Shown here in pieces: positions 1 through 9,613 of a stretch of 64,000 bases of DNA. Origin of the DNA: Microcoleus vaginatus PCC 9802 (GTDB lineage: Bacteria; Cyanobacteriota; Cyanobacteriia; Cyanobacteriales; Microcoleaceae). A model generated the notes under the pieces. The model searched no databases and was not told the origin of the DNA. It worked only from the letters and a program-made list of their open reading frames with translations. How positions within the stretch are numbered: position 1 is the first letter of the stretch; every line of letters starts with the position of its first letter. The DNA is taken from assembly GCA_022701275.1 (NCBI GenBank), contig CP031740.1, forward strand, positions 1,127,001-1,191,000, read 5' to 3'. A program made the translations under genes and the position numbers.

Positions 1-1
1 T

Positions 2-1780
2 GAAGCTTATTTGGGACAAACTGTTACCCAAGCCGTGATTACAGTGCCAGCCTACTTCACAGACGCCCAGCGGCAAGCTACCAAAGACGCCGGTACGATC
101 GCGGGCCTAGAAGTCCTGCGGATCGTCAACGAACCGACGGCCGCAGCCCTTTCCTACGGGCTGGACAAGCAAAATATAGAACAGAAAATCTTGGTCTTTG
201 ACCTGGGTGGCGGTACTTTCGACGTTTCTATCCTGCAACTGGGAGACGGAATTTTTGAAGTCAACGCTACCTCCGGTAACAACCATCTCGGAGGAGATGA
301 CTTTGACGACTGCATAGTCCAGTGGCTGGTAGAAGCTTTCCGGACTCAAGAAGGCAGTGACCTGTCACAAGACAAAATGGCCTTGCAGCGCCTTCGAGAA
401 GCGGCGGAAAAAGCGAAAATTGAACTCTCCAACCGGGAATCCACCTCAATCAATCTGCCCTTCATCTCTTCTGACGAGAAAGGGCCGAAGCATTTGGAAA
501 TGGAACTCTCCAAAGCTCAGTTTGAAAAACTGGTGGCTCATTTGGTGCAAGCGACGATCGATCCGGTGACTCAAGCCCTCAAAGACGCAAGTTTGACCCC
601 CAAAGACATAGACAGGATTATTTTAGTGGGAGGCTCAACCCGGATTCCGGCAGTTCAAAAGGCAATTAGCAAGTATTTTGGGGGCGTTTCTCCCGATAAA
701 TCCGTCAATCCCGACGAAGCTGTAGCGGTAGGCGCGGCAATTCAAGCCGGGGTGTTGGGCGGTGAAGTCAAAGACTTGCTGCTGCTCGATGTGACCCCAC
801 TCTCACTGGGACTCGAAACCTTGGGCGGGGTGTTCACCAAAGTAATCGAGCGCAATACAACTATTCCCACCAGCCGATCGCAAATGTACAGCACGGCGGC
901 AGACGGGCAAACCTCGGTAGAAATTCACGTGCTCCAAGGCGAGCGGGCATTGGTTAAAGACAATAAAAGTCTCGGCAAGTTCCTGCTCAAAGGCATTCCC
1001 CCAGCTCCCCGTGGCGTACCTCAAATCGAAGTTACCTTTGAAATCGATGCCAATGGCATTCTCAAAGTGGCTGCTGAAGACAAGGGAACCGGAAAAGAAC
1101 AAAGCATCCAAATTTCCAATACAGGCGGATTGAGCGAAACCGAAGTCGAGCGGATGCGACAAGAAGCCGAACTTTACGCCGACGAAGACATCAAGCGCGC
1201 TCTACTCGTCGAACTCAAAAATCAAGCTGACTCCCTCGTCTATAATTGTGGTGTAACTTTAAAAACCAACGCGCAACTGCTGAGCGACGACCTCAAGGCA
1301 GAAGCGGAAACAGCCGCAGCAGCCTTGCGGGCAGCGATGACTAACCCCGACATCACAGTCGAGGAACTCACGCCCGCAATCGAATCTTTCAAGCAACTGC
1401 TATACTCGCTGGGGACAGCAGTCTACGACCAAGCCCGCAGCGGGGTAGCCCCGTCCGGATCTGTTGGTGAAAGCGAGATGATGTCAGAAGTAGAATCATC
1501 AGAACCAGAAGAGGTTAAAGCGGACGACGACAGTATTTTGCTGGAAGAAGAGCTGCTGGTGGCGCCCCAAGCTCCGCCGGAACCAAAGCCGGAACCAAAG
1601 CCGCAACCAAAGCCGCAACCAAAGCCGGAACCAAAGCCGGAATCAAAGTCGGAACCAAAGCCGGAACGACAGTCAAAACGACAGTCAAATCCACAGTCAA
1701 GTCCACCGTCAAATCCACAGTCAAAACAAAAACAGAAGGTTCCCGAACCAGAAGTTGATGATATGAATCCTTTCCTTTAA
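2..1780 (+). CDS. dnaK: Hsp70 chaperone DnaK, 5' end outside window
   Basis: ATP-dependent cytoplasmic chaperone that binds exposed hydrophobic peptides with DnaJ and GrpE. The frame is open from base 2 (Glu-Ala-Tyr-Leu), so about 130 N-terminal residues lie outside the window. Visible are the ATPase motifs [31 protein letters not shown] and [10 protein letters not shown], then the substrate-binding domain ([36 protein letters not shown]). The helical lid is followed by an unusual tail of about 60 residues built from Pro-Glu-Pro-Lys and Pro-Gln-Pro-Lys repeats (bases about 1570-1735), ending in an acidic NPFL-type terminus. dnaJ follows 132 bp downstream. Cyanobacteria carry several DnaK paralogues; the dnaJ-tusA-rsgA neighbourhood suggests the dnaK2 locus, but the long tail is unlike standard DnaK2, so I do not assign the paralogue number. 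Confidence 0.96.
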   Translation, partial: EAYLGQTVTQAVITVPAYFTDAQRQATKDAGTIAGLEVLRIVNEPTAAALSYGLDKQNIEQKILVFDLGGGTFDVSILQLGDGIFEVNATSGNNHLGGDDFDDCIVQWLVEAFRTQEGSDLSQDKMALQRLREAAEKAKIELSNRESTSINLPFISSDEKGPKHLEMELSKAQFEKLVAHLVQATIDPVTQALKDASLTPKDIDRIILVGGSTRIPAVQKAISKYFGGVSPDKSVNPDEAVAVGAAIQAGVLGGEVKDLLLLDVTPLSLGLETLGGVFTKVIERNTTIPTSRSQMYSTAADGQTSVEIHVLQGERALVKDNKSLGKFLLKGIPPAPRGVPQIEVTFEIDANGILKVAAEDKGTGKEQSIQISNTGGLSETEVERMRQEAELYADEDIKRALLVELKNQADSLVYNCGVTLKTNAQLLSDDLKAEAETAAAALRAAMTNPDITVEELTPAIESFKQLLYSLGTAVYDQARSGVAPSGSVGESEMMSEVESSEPEEVKADDDSILLEEELLVAPQAPPEPKPEPKPQPKPQPKPEPKPESKSEPKPERQSKRQSNPQSSPPSNPQSKQKQKVPEPEVDDMNPFL

Positions 1781-1831
1781 AACTGAAAAGCTAAAAGTTA
1801 AAAGTTAAAAATTAACAATGAGAATTTTTGA

Positions 1832-3043
<1,212 letters not shown>

Positions 3044-3050
3044 GCAATTT

Positions 3051-3070
3051 TTGACACCAATTGGTGTCAA
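3051..3070. terminator. Perfect 20-bp palindrome behind dnaJ
   Basis: TTGACACCAATTGGTGTCAA begins 7 bases after the dnaJ stop and is followed by ATTTTCC. It can fold as a hairpin and probably ends dnaK-dnaJ transcription. It is the first of four palindromes in this gap that share the CAATTG centre. Confidence 0.5.
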
Positions 3071-3125
3071 ATTTTCCTGTTTCAGGATGCCCCGGCAATT
3101 GGTTTTAGTATCTGTCAAAAAATTG

Positions 3126-3139
3126 TGTGCAATTGCTCA
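3126..3139. repeat. Imperfect palindrome with CAATTG core
   Basis: GTGTGCAATTGCTCAC-type inverted repeat centred at 3132/3133, with one mismatch outside the GCAATTGC core. Its centre is 72 bp from the previous palindrome and 73 bp from the next. Confidence 0.4.
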
Positions 3140-3189
3140 CAAAAATTTCAGGTGGGACGCTTCCTAGGGATTCGGTTTCAGCAGCGCTC

Positions 3190-3221
3190 AAAAAAGTGAG
3201 CGCAATTGCGCTCACTTTTTT
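3190..3221. terminator. Perfect 32-bp palindrome with A6/T6 flanks
   Basis: The core GTGAGCGCAATTGCGCTCAC is flanked by six A on the left and six T on the right, giving a perfect 32-bp palindrome. This is the form of a strong bidirectional intrinsic terminator. It lies between dnaJ and the tusA-like gene, both on the + strand. Confidence 0.65.
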
Positions 3222-3238
3222 CAGAAAGAATAATAGTC

Positions 3239-3256
3239 TGTGTCCAATTGGACACA
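3239..3256. repeat. Perfect 18-bp palindrome
   Basis: TGTGTCCAATTGGACACA lies about 30 bp before the longest open frame of the tusA-like gene and 80 bp before its ATG. It could be an operator or a minor hairpin. It shares the CAATTG centre with the other palindromes of this gap. Confidence 0.4.
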
Positions 3257-3334
3257 AAATTTTAGATTCTCCAGTTTCCAGGCAACTTGTTTAAAAAACT
3301 AAGGCTTTCAGGATTGGAGATTGCAAAAAGCATT

Positions 3335-3625
3335 ATGAATTCAACATCGAAAATTGAAAGTTCCAAATCCCCAGATGCCAAAATCGATCTGCGGGGTACC
3401 CCCTGTCCTCTGAATTTTGTTCGCACTAAACTGCGCTTGGAGCAAATGGCACCGGGTGCTGTTTTGGAAGTGTGGCTGGATGCTGGGGAGCCGATCGAAC
3501 AAGTGCCCGATAGTCTCAAAATGGAAGGCTACCAGATTCTGGAAACGCAATTTGTCGCGGATGAGCCGGAGTCGGGCTTTTTTTCAATGAAAGTGCAGCG
3601 CCCAGAAGACAAGGAAGCAGGATGA
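3335..3625 (+). CDS. TusA/SirA-family sulfurtransferase-like protein
   Basis: Small protein of 96 residues from the ATG at 3335. An in-frame TTG upstream (3287) would add 16 residues with no clear support. The segment IDLRGTPCPLNFVRTKL carries the family's Cys-Pro motif at the start of the first helix; in TusA this cysteine carries a persulfide passed on to tRNA thiolation or other sulfur acceptors. The Pro usually found two residues after CP is Leu-Asn here, a form I associate with cyanobacterial members. The stop overlaps the rsgA start by 4 bases (ATGA), so the two are translationally coupled. The substrate is unknown. Confidence 0.85.
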   Translation: MNSTSKIESSKSPDAKIDLRGTPCPLNFVRTKLRLEQMAPGAVLEVWLDAGEPIEQVPDSLKMEGYQILETQFVADEPESGFFSMKVQRPEDKEAG

Positions 3626-4872
3626 GCCTTAATTCGTCCTCGATCATCGGTACTGTAATTGCTGTTCAGGCTAACTTCTACCAAGTGAGGCTAGATCCCG
3701 CTGTCTCCATTGACGGGAAAAATGCTCCCCTTGCGGATTCTCCAATTCTCCTGTGCACTCGCCGCACTCGACTGAAAAAAATTGGTCAACAGGTGATGGT
3801 GGGCGATCGCGTGGTGGTAGACGAACCGGACTGGACTGAGCGCCGAGGTGCAATTTCTGAAGTCTTCCCGCGCCAAACAGAACTCAACCGCCCGCCTGTA
3901 GCTAATGCCGATCGCATTCTCCTCGTTTTTGCCCTCGCCGAACCCGACTTAGATCCCGCATCATTAACTCGGTTTTTAGTCAAGGCAGAATCTACAGGTT
4001 TAGAGGTGAGTTTGTGCCTGAACAAATGCGATTTGGTCACGCCCCAAGAGTTGGAACAGTGGCGCGATCGGCTTTCAGGCTGGGGTTACGAACCAATGTT
4101 TATTAGCGTCCGCAGCGGTGCAGGAGTTCAGGAAGCCCCCGCTACTGGTCAAAATGAAGTTTCTGCCTCGGAACCGCCTTTCCATGACTTAGTGGAGAAC
4201 AGAGAGCCATCTATGCTGAGTTCTGAGGATAACCCTCAACTTCCAAATTCGCTCAAGCCGTTACATCCGTTAAACCCCGTACATAGCCCGTTGCCGAACT
4301 TGCTTCTAGACCACCTGCAAGGGAAAATAACGGTAATTTGTGGCCCTTCTGGGGTTGGCAAGTCCAGCTTGATCAACCAACTGATCCCGGCCCTGAATCT
4401 CCGAGTGAACACTGTTTCCGGCAAACTCGGCCGCGGGCGCCATACGACTCGCCACGTCGAACTATTTGAACTCCCCGGCGGCGGACTTTTGGCCGATACT
4501 CCCGGCTTTAATCAGCCGGCTCTCGAATGCGATCCCTCAGAATTAGGGGAATATTTCCCAGAAGCGCGCCAGAGGCTGGCTTTGGGTAGCTGCCAGTTTA
4601 GCGACTGTTCGCACCGAGACGAGCCTAACTGTGTCGTGCGGGGCGCTTGGGAGCGCTATGAGTATTACTTGCAGTTTCTCGAAGAGGCGATCGTCCGCCA
4701 ACAAGCTCTGCAAAACTCCAGCAGCGCCGAATCGAGTTTGAAGCAGCAAACCAAGTCTGATGGTACGCAGCATTACGAACCGAAGCTGCAAACTAAAAAA
4801 TATCGCCGCTCTTCCCGCCGCCTTCAACACCAGTCACTCCAAGATATGTGTCAAGACTTAGAGGAATTGTGA
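3622..4872 (+). CDS. rsgA: Ribosome small-subunit biogenesis GTPase RsgA
   Basis: Circularly permuted GTPase that acts late in 30S subunit maturation. 416 residues. An OB-fold N-terminus runs to about residue 85. The G4 motif NKCD (134-137) precedes the G1 P-loop GPSGVGKSS (241-249) and G3 DTPG (292-295), the permuted order that defines the family. The zinc site at the C-terminus has Cys324, Cys329, His331 and Cys337. Residues about 170-226 form an extra low-complexity Pro/Ser/Glu-rich insertion between G4 and G1, and the last 60 residues are basic. It overlaps the tusA-like gene by 4 bases. Confidence 0.95.
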   Translation: MSLNSSSIIGTVIAVQANFYQVRLDPAVSIDGKNAPLADSPILLCTRRTRLKKIGQQVMVGDRVVVDEPDWTERRGAISEVFPRQTELNRPPVANADRILLVFALAEPDLDPASLTRFLVKAESTGLEVSLCLNKCDLVTPQELEQWRDRLSGWGYEPMFISVRSGAGVQEAPATGQNEVSASEPPFHDLVENREPSMLSSEDNPQLPNSLKPLHPLNPVHSPLPNLLLDHLQGKITVICGPSGVGKSSLINQLIPALNLRVNTVSGKLGRGRHTTRHVELFELPGGGLLADTPGFNQPALECDPSELGEYFPEARQRLALGSCQFSDCSHRDEPNCVVRGAWERYEYYLQFLEEAIVRQQALQNSSSAESSLKQQTKSDGTQHYEPKLQTKKYRRSSRRLQHQSLQDMCQDLEEL

Positions 4873-5045
4873 GGAAGTCGCCGCCCATGGCCTGCAGGCG
4901 CTAGAAAACCGTACCCAGACTTACCCCGAAACTGGGTTCGAGCGAGGAAAATATAGAGGTTGCACTCCTCGGACCCCGTTCCCATGCAGCCGGTGTCTTT
5001 AGTGGCGAGGGCGTAAGTCCTGAGTACATTAATAGCTAAAATTAA

Positions 5046-5120
5046 ATGGCCTTAGATTTGTTAAAAAAAGTAGAACAGAAGCAAAAGTTAGCGGGTACTG
5101 CAGGAGCAAAAATATTGTGA
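5046..5120 (+). CDS. Possible 24-residue leader peptide overlapping exbB start
   Basis: An ATG at 5046 opens a 24-codon frame (begins [17 protein letters not shown]) whose TGA overlaps the GTG start of the exbB-like gene (GTGA). That arrangement would couple translation. There is no good ribosome-binding site before the ATG and the peptide resembles nothing I know, so it may be chance. The rest of the gap 4873-5116 has no recognisable gene; it includes GGCGTAAGTCCTG, which resembles the end of the MITE at 38829-38917. Confidence 0.25.
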   Translation: MALDLLKKVEQKQKLAGTAGAKIL

Positions 5121-5902
5121 ATATTCAAGAACTGTTTGAAAAAGGCGGCCCCGCCATGTGGCCCCTGTTGCTGTTATCGATTCTATCTTTGAGTACAATT
5201 ATCGAGCGCTTGTGGTTTTGGGCGAGCCTCCTGAGCAAAGAAAAGCAGATAGTTAACCGTATTCTGGAAGCGGCTCGCAGCGATTGGGGGGCGGCTAACG
5301 AGATTGCCAGACAAGCTAACCGACAGCCGATCGGGCGATTTCTTTCTGCACCCCTGCGGCTCTACAATCCCGAACCAGATTTATTTCGACTCGCACTCGA
5401 AGCTGCAGCCGATGAAGAGTTGGCTTCAATGCGTCGCGGTGACAAACTCTTAGAAGCTACGATCGCTCTAGCCCCTTTGCTGGGCTTGCTGGGAACAGTT
5501 CTGGGCTTGATTAACTCGCTCAGTTCTATCCGTCTGGGCGACATCGGCACGGCGGCAACAACTGGCGTAACTTTGGGGATTAGCGAGGCGCTGATCACGA
5601 CTGCTACTGGGATGGTAGTAGCAATTTTTACCTTGGCGTTTTATCGGATATTTCAAGCTTTTTTGTTCAACCAGACAAAAATATTTCGCAAAGCTGGAAA
5701 TGAACTGGAATTGCTTTACAGGCAATACTGGCCGGCAGCTAATGCTAAGGGTCGATCGCCCGGTCCAGAATACAGCAATTCTTCTTTTGGTGCAGATGGT
5801 TTGAACAGGCGTTCTCTCAATTCTCAAGAGGAGCGAGAACGGAATCGGGAGCCGAAATTGAAAGGTTCCGATCCGGCTGAAGATTCACCTTCTAATAATT
5901 AA
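5117..5902 (+). CDS. exbB: MotA/TolQ/ExbB proton-channel family protein
   Basis: Inner-membrane channel subunit that uses the proton gradient to power outer-membrane transport or envelope work with an ExbD/TolR partner. 261 residues from a GTG start with a CAGGAG ribosome site at 5101. Three membrane segments are visible: about 14-35 ([20 protein letters not shown]), 115-138 ([20 protein letters not shown]) and 155-182 ([20 protein letters not shown]). The last two are the conserved helices of the family. The C-terminus is a hydrophilic Arg/Glu/Ser-rich tail. The ExbD-type partner follows after 15 bp. ExbB is preferred to TolQ because there is no tolA/tolB context, but the choice is not firm. 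Confidence 0.9.
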   Translation: MNIQELFEKGGPAMWPLLLLSILSLSTIIERLWFWASLLSKEKQIVNRILEAARSDWGAANEIARQANRQPIGRFLSAPLRLYNPEPDLFRLALEAAADEELASMRRGDKLLEATIALAPLLGLLGTVLGLINSLSSIRLGDIGTAATTGVTLGISEALITTATGMVVAIFTLAFYRIFQAFLFNQTKIFRKAGNELELLYRQYWPAANAKGRSPGPEYSNSSFGADGLNRRSLNSQEERERNREPKLKGSDPAEDSPSNN

Positions 5903-5917
5903 AACTCCAGAGAACTG

Positions 5918-6649
5918 ATGAAGATTAATCTAGATACTCCTGCTGAAGAGGCTCGGATAGACCTGGTGCCTTTAATTGACGTGATCTTTTGCATTCTGAC
6001 GTTTTTTCTGCTGGCCGCTTTGCAACTGACTCGCCAGCAAGCAATTAATGTCGATTTGCCTAAGGCGAAGACGGGACAAGTACAGATGCGAGAGATGCTG
6101 ATTGTCAGCATTGACGATTTCGGGCAAACTTATATCGATCAATTGCCTGTTAATTACCAACAGCTCGATCGAGTTTTAAAGAGTTTCCAAAGTAAAAATC
6201 CTACGGGTTTGATGGTGCTGTACGCTCCTCAGAATGCGAGATATGCCAAAGTTGTGGAGGTTTTAGACAAATTGAGAGAGGTAGGGGGCGATCGAGTGGC
6301 TCTAGCAACTCTTCCTAGTTCAGCTCCCTCGCCCCTGCCGAATCCCTCGGTTCCCAATTCTGGCATTCCTGCGGCACCTGCGATCGGCAATTCCGGTCAA
6401 CCCCTGCCGTCTCCTGTCCCTCCGGGGCAGCAACAGTTCAATCCCAATCAGTTTCAATCTCCTCTCCCCGCTCCCGGGCAGCAGCAGTTCAATCCCAATC
6501 AGTTTCAATCTCCTCTCCCCTCTCCCGGGCAGCAGCCTAGCAACTTTGGGGCAAATCAGGGCATTCCTCCTGTTTCGCCTGCACCCGCTACTCCCAATTT
6601 CAGACCAGGAGCGGCCGCTCCACCCCAGGATGGCGGGCCCTCGAATTAG
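5918..6649 (+). CDS. exbD: ExbD/TolR-family protein with Pro/Gln repeat tail
   Basis: Partner of the upstream channel protein. 243 residues. A short cytoplasmic N-terminus is followed by one membrane helix with the conserved Asp (LVPLIDVIFCILTFFLLAAL, about residues 17-36), then a periplasmic domain to about residue 130. The rest is a Pro/Gln/Asn-rich tail, odd for the family, which usually ends near 140 residues. It includes two copies of a 17-residue unit, QQQFNPNQFQSPLPAPG, encoded by a 51-bp tandem DNA repeat at about 6428-6529. The tail may cross the periplasm or bind peptidoglycan; that is inference. Confidence 0.9.
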   Translation: MKINLDTPAEEARIDLVPLIDVIFCILTFFLLAALQLTRQQAINVDLPKAKTGQVQMREMLIVSIDDFGQTYIDQLPVNYQQLDRVLKSFQSKNPTGLMVLYAPQNARYAKVVEVLDKLREVGGDRVALATLPSSAPSPLPNPSVPNSGIPAAPAIGNSGQPLPSPVPPGQQQFNPNQFQSPLPAPGQQQFNPNQFQSPLPSPGQQPSNFGANQGIPPVSPAPATPNFRPGAAAPPQDGGPSN

Positions 6650-6663
6650 TTAGAAGGAAGAAG

Positions 6664-6852
6664 GGAGAACAGAGAAATAGAAATTCTCCGACTCTCCCCA
6701 TCTTCCACTCTCGACATCTTCCACTCTCCACATCTTCCGCTCTCCCCATCTTCCTCATTTTCCAATCTCCTGCTCTCCTCATCTTCCACTCTCCTCATCT
6801 TCCAATCTCCGCCTCTCCCCCTCTCCTCATTTCCCCCTCTCCCCTCGCGGAG
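6664..6852. repeat. Polypyrimidine CTCTCC/CATCTTCCA repeat tract
   Basis: About 190 bp in which the + strand is almost entirely C and T, made of degenerate units such as CTCTCCCCATCTTCCA. It begins about 14 bp after exbD. Strand-asymmetric tracts like this can form triplexes or hinder replication. It is non-coding on its flanks and probably a repeat expansion. Confidence 0.8.
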
Positions 6853-7175
6853 AGAAGCTCCGCCCGATTTGGTATAAAGGGCTTCAATTCTTTTGGTTCG
6901 TACTGAGCCTTTTTCCTCTTGACAAGTAGATACAGTTGTATATGCCTGCAGAAGGAACTTTTGCAGACATCTCGCCATCTCTCTCCCTAAGTAAGTTCTT
7001 TCCTGGGACAGATGGTAACTTTGTCAAATGATTGTTACCTTTTGTAATATAGACTAAAGCCAGATGGGCCATCGGGCATCCCGAAACCAACGGTCGATCG
7101 CTGAAACAACTTACAAATCTGGTTAATCCAGGTGTTCACTTTTAAGTCACCTTTACTTACAGAGGAGTCAAAGTC
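6853..7175 (+). promoter_or_regulatory. nblA upstream region
   Basis: The 320 bp before nblA hold no gene. An inverted repeat GGTAAC (7014-7019) / GTTACC (7034-7039) with a 14-base spacer lies about 140 bp before the start. It does not fit the NtcA consensus GTA-N8-TAC, which I did not find. A clear ribosome site GAGGAG is at about 7161-7166. nblA genes are induced by nitrogen or sulfur starvation, so this is where the control sites should be. Confidence 0.4.
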
Positions 7176-7373
7176 ATGAGCCAACCAGCAGAATTGTCTT
7201 TGGAACAGCAATTTAGCCTGTGTTCCTTCAAAACACAGGTAAGTGACATGAGCCGCGAACAAGCTCAAGAGTTTTTGGTCAAGCTTTACGAGCAAATGAT
7301 GCTTCGGGAAACCATGTACCGCCATTTTTTGAAACACCACTGGGGTTTAGAACCTAACCCAGGCGTTGAGTAA
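7176..7373 (+). CDS. nblA: Phycobilisome degradation protein NblA
   Basis: 65-residue adaptor that binds phycobiliproteins and brings them to the Clp protease during nutrient starvation, causing bleaching. The whole protein matches the family: LSLEQQFSLCSFKTQV near the start, MSREQAQEFLVKLYEQMM in the middle, and a C-terminal METMYRHFLKHHWGL-type segment (here RETMYRHFLKHHWG). The length is typical. ATG start with GAGGAG 10 bases upstream. It stands alone, separated from exbD by 526 bp. Confidence 0.97.
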   Translation: MSQPAELSLEQQFSLCSFKTQVSDMSREQAQEFLVKLYEQMMLRETMYRHFLKHHWGLEPNPGVE

Positions 7374-7805
7374 CAAAGAGTCGCAGTCGGCGACCTCCGT
7401 CTCTTACTCTCTTCCCTCAGGCGGAAAGGAGTTGGGGGTGATGGGGCGTCACTCGAAGGCAGAAGGTAGAAGACCTGTATAGAGACTTGAGGAAAATTGG
7501 ACAGTTTCTTTGTGGATTTCACTCGAATTGCGGAGTAAAACTAAGAATTTTGTCGATCGACCACAGGAGAGCGCAAAAATAATTTATGGCGCCTAGACTC
7601 GAAAATTGAATAACTATTAATAATAAGTGTTAATTTTTTAACCAATTAAAATTTTTAACAAATTTAATATATTTGTCTTTAGTGGCAGCGGATGAGGTTT
7701 GACAACAATGGTGCTAGTCGGACATCTGAGCGCGACCTCCGACTAGCCAAACCTTCAATTTTCACATCAAACCCTAGAACTCGCAAATGTGAACTCTAGA
7801 AAGAG
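7374..7805. other. Gap between convergent genes with a hairpin
   Basis: No gene is visible in these 432 bp. The only clear structure is the inverted repeat GCTAGTCGGA (7713-7722) / TCCGACTAGC (7738-7747), extended outwards by GGTTT...AAACC. It can serve as a terminator for the minus-strand gene ending at 7806 or for nblA. The middle (7590-7680) is very A/T-rich. Confidence 0.5.
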
Positions 7806-8255
7806 TTATTCCCCCTGACGTTCCAGAGTCGCCTCCATTGTATTCGTCAAGTAATGACCAGACATGATGCCGCTAGATTGGTAGTAGCGGTTGTCATCAA
7901 CCCGGTGAAGGGTGTCAAAACCCGTCCGCCGCTGGCGTTCGTCTCCCAATACCCAATAACGCTGGACGATCGACTGGGGAGCAATCCAACCTTCGCCCTC
8001 GACGCGGCCGAGTTCGCTGTGTTGGAGTACAAACGTATACTGCCGTTCATCGCTGTTGAGGTGTCCTCGGTACTGCAAAATAATTTCTTCGCGATCGCCT
8101 CCAGGAAATACGAGCTTTGTCACCATACTGAACCAATCTGTTCGGTTCCAGCTCACTAAAGTTTTGCCTTTAACCGTAATTGGCACGCCATTGCGCTCAA
8201 TCCAGCTTCCTTCGAGCGTCCATTGGCCAGATTCCATTAAAAACGTGTGAGCCAC
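7806..8255 (-). CDS. Conserved protein of unknown function
   Basis: 149 residues from a GTG at 8255, which has AGGA 8 bases upstream; an ATG at 8237 (MESGQWTLEG) is the alternative start. No signal peptide or membrane helix. The sequence alternates polar and hydrophobic residues and is rich in Trp, Tyr and Gly (GSWIERNGVPITVKGKTL, ILQYRGHLNSDERQYTFVLQ, HYLTNTMEATLERQ), which suggests a beta-barrel or calycin-like fold. I do not recognise the family and assign no function. It lies downstream of anmK on the same strand, 80 bp away. Confidence 0.7.
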   Translation of the reverse strand: MAHTFLMESGQWTLEGSWIERNGVPITVKGKTLVSWNRTDWFSMVTKLVFPGGDREEIILQYRGHLNSDERQYTFVLQHSELGRVEGEGWIAPQSIVQRYWVLGDERQRRTGFDTLHRVDDNRYYQSSGIMSGHYLTNTMEATLERQGE

Positions 8256-8335
8256 AGTGCTGTTCCTATGCTTTTCCTGCTGGCTACAATGCTGGTGCAA
8301 CAACGCACAGCCGTTGTCCCTCAGACTCTATGCTA

Positions 8336-9538
8336 TCACGCCCAACTGTGCCAACAAGAGTTAATTTCTCCTAAAAGTACCGATGTCCGGGCACCAGTAA
8401 CTTGAGGCAGATTGCCGGGAATGCCCCGAACCCGCCATGCGGCTAAAACCGCGAAAGCGATCGCCTCTTTAAAATCTACATTCAAGCCTGCCTCAGAAGT
8501 AGTCAACACTTGCACTGGATGCAATTGAGATTGCAATCGGCGTTTCAAGTAGAGATTGTGGCTGCCGCCCCCGCATAGTAAAACTCGATCGGGCATAGCC
8601 GGTAAAAAAGTTTGGTAACTGTGAACGATCGAGGCAACAGTCAGTTCTGTCAGAGTAGCCAGCACATCAGCAGGACTGAGGTTGTAACCTTGGGCCTCGA
8701 CCAAACACCTGTCAAAATAGTCTACACCAAATAGCTCTCGCCCCGTTGATTTCGGCGGTGCTTGGCGGAAGAACTCTGATGCGAACCAATCCTCGACTAA
8801 AGCTTGACAGGGAGTGCCCGATGCCGCCCAAGCTCCACCTTCGTCGATCGTCTTAGTGCCGCCTGAGAAGTGCTGTACTGCCAAATCTAACAGGGAATTC
8901 GCCGGGCCTGTATCCCAGCCCGATATCCCATTCCCAAGACTGAAAATCTCAGACTCGTCATTGTTTCCCCCTTTTCCTCTGGCAGGAAGATAGGTAACAT
9001 TGCCAATTCCCCCCAGATTTTGGATGCAGAGGCTGATGTTGGGTTCCGCCAGCAGGCAGGCATCAACTATTGACACTAAGGGTGCTCCTTGACCCCCGGC
9101 AGCAATGTCTGCAGATCGAAAGTTACTCACAGTAGTAATTCCTGTCAATTCCGCAATTAGCGCGCCCCGCCCGAGTTGCAAGCTGTAGCCCATTAACGCA
9201 CCGGCGCTGTCTTTCTGGGCTTTCCCAGCAGGTCGGTGGTAGACGGTTTGACCGTGAGAGCCGATTAATTCGGCATTATCATATTCTGCTTGAATTGTCA
9301 ATGCCGCCGTGGCAAATTCTTGGGCGATGGCATCATCTAATTGGGCTAGTTCAGCCATTGACAAAGCTGAGCCACTGCAAACTGAGAGAATTTGCGATCG
9401 CAAATTAGCAGGATAAGGGAAAGTCTTGCCCGCCACCAATTGCACTTTCAAGTCTGTTTGGGAACCGACCACATCCACCAAAGCAGCATCAATGCCATCC
9501 ACCGAGGTGCCGCTGATCAAACCGATAACGCGGGTCAT
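8336..9538 (-). CDS. anmK: Anhydro-N-acetylmuramic acid kinase
   Basis: Cytoplasmic kinase of peptidoglycan recycling that opens and phosphorylates 1,6-anhydroMurNAc to MurNAc-6-phosphate. 400 residues, a little over the usual 370. Family motifs are [18 protein letters not shown] at residues 6-23, [25 protein letters not shown], the glycine-rich [18 protein letters not shown], and a C-terminal [12 protein letters not shown] nucleotide-site motif. ATG start. The window also encodes an AmiC-type amidase and murI, but in separate units. Confidence 0.95.
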   Translation of the reverse strand: MTRVIGLISGTSVDGIDAALVDVVGSQTDLKVQLVAGKTFPYPANLRSQILSVCSGSALSMAELAQLDDAIAQEFATAALTIQAEYDNAELIGSHGQTVYHRPAGKAQKDSAGALMGYSLQLGRGALIAELTGITTVSNFRSADIAAGGQGAPLVSIVDACLLAEPNISLCIQNLGGIGNVTYLPARGKGGNNDESEIFSLGNGISGWDTGPANSLLDLAVQHFSGGTKTIDEGGAWAASGTPCQALVEDWFASEFFRQAPPKSTGRELFGVDYFDRCLVEAQGYNLSPADVLATLTELTVASIVHSYQTFLPAMPDRVLLCGGGSHNLYLKRRLQSQLHPVQVLTTSEAGLNVDFKEAIAFAVLAAWRVRGIPGNLPQVTGARTSVLLGEINSCWHSWA

Positions 9539-9542
9539 TCAA

Positions 9543-9583
9543 TTTTAGATTTTAGATTTTAGATTTTAGATTTTTCGATTTTA
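9543..9583. repeat. TTTAGAT heptamer repeat
   Basis: Four to five tandem copies of TTTAGAT immediately before the anmK start. It is one of many heptamer-type short repeats in this window's gaps, a known feature of filamentous cyanobacterial genomes. Confidence 0.8.
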
Positions 9584-9613
9584 GATAGTTGGGTGCGATC
9601 GGGCGATCGAATA

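Noticed and set aside
803-1162. 119-codon frame antisense to dnaK
   Set aside because: It lies wholly inside a conserved chaperone gene and has no recognisable protein content.
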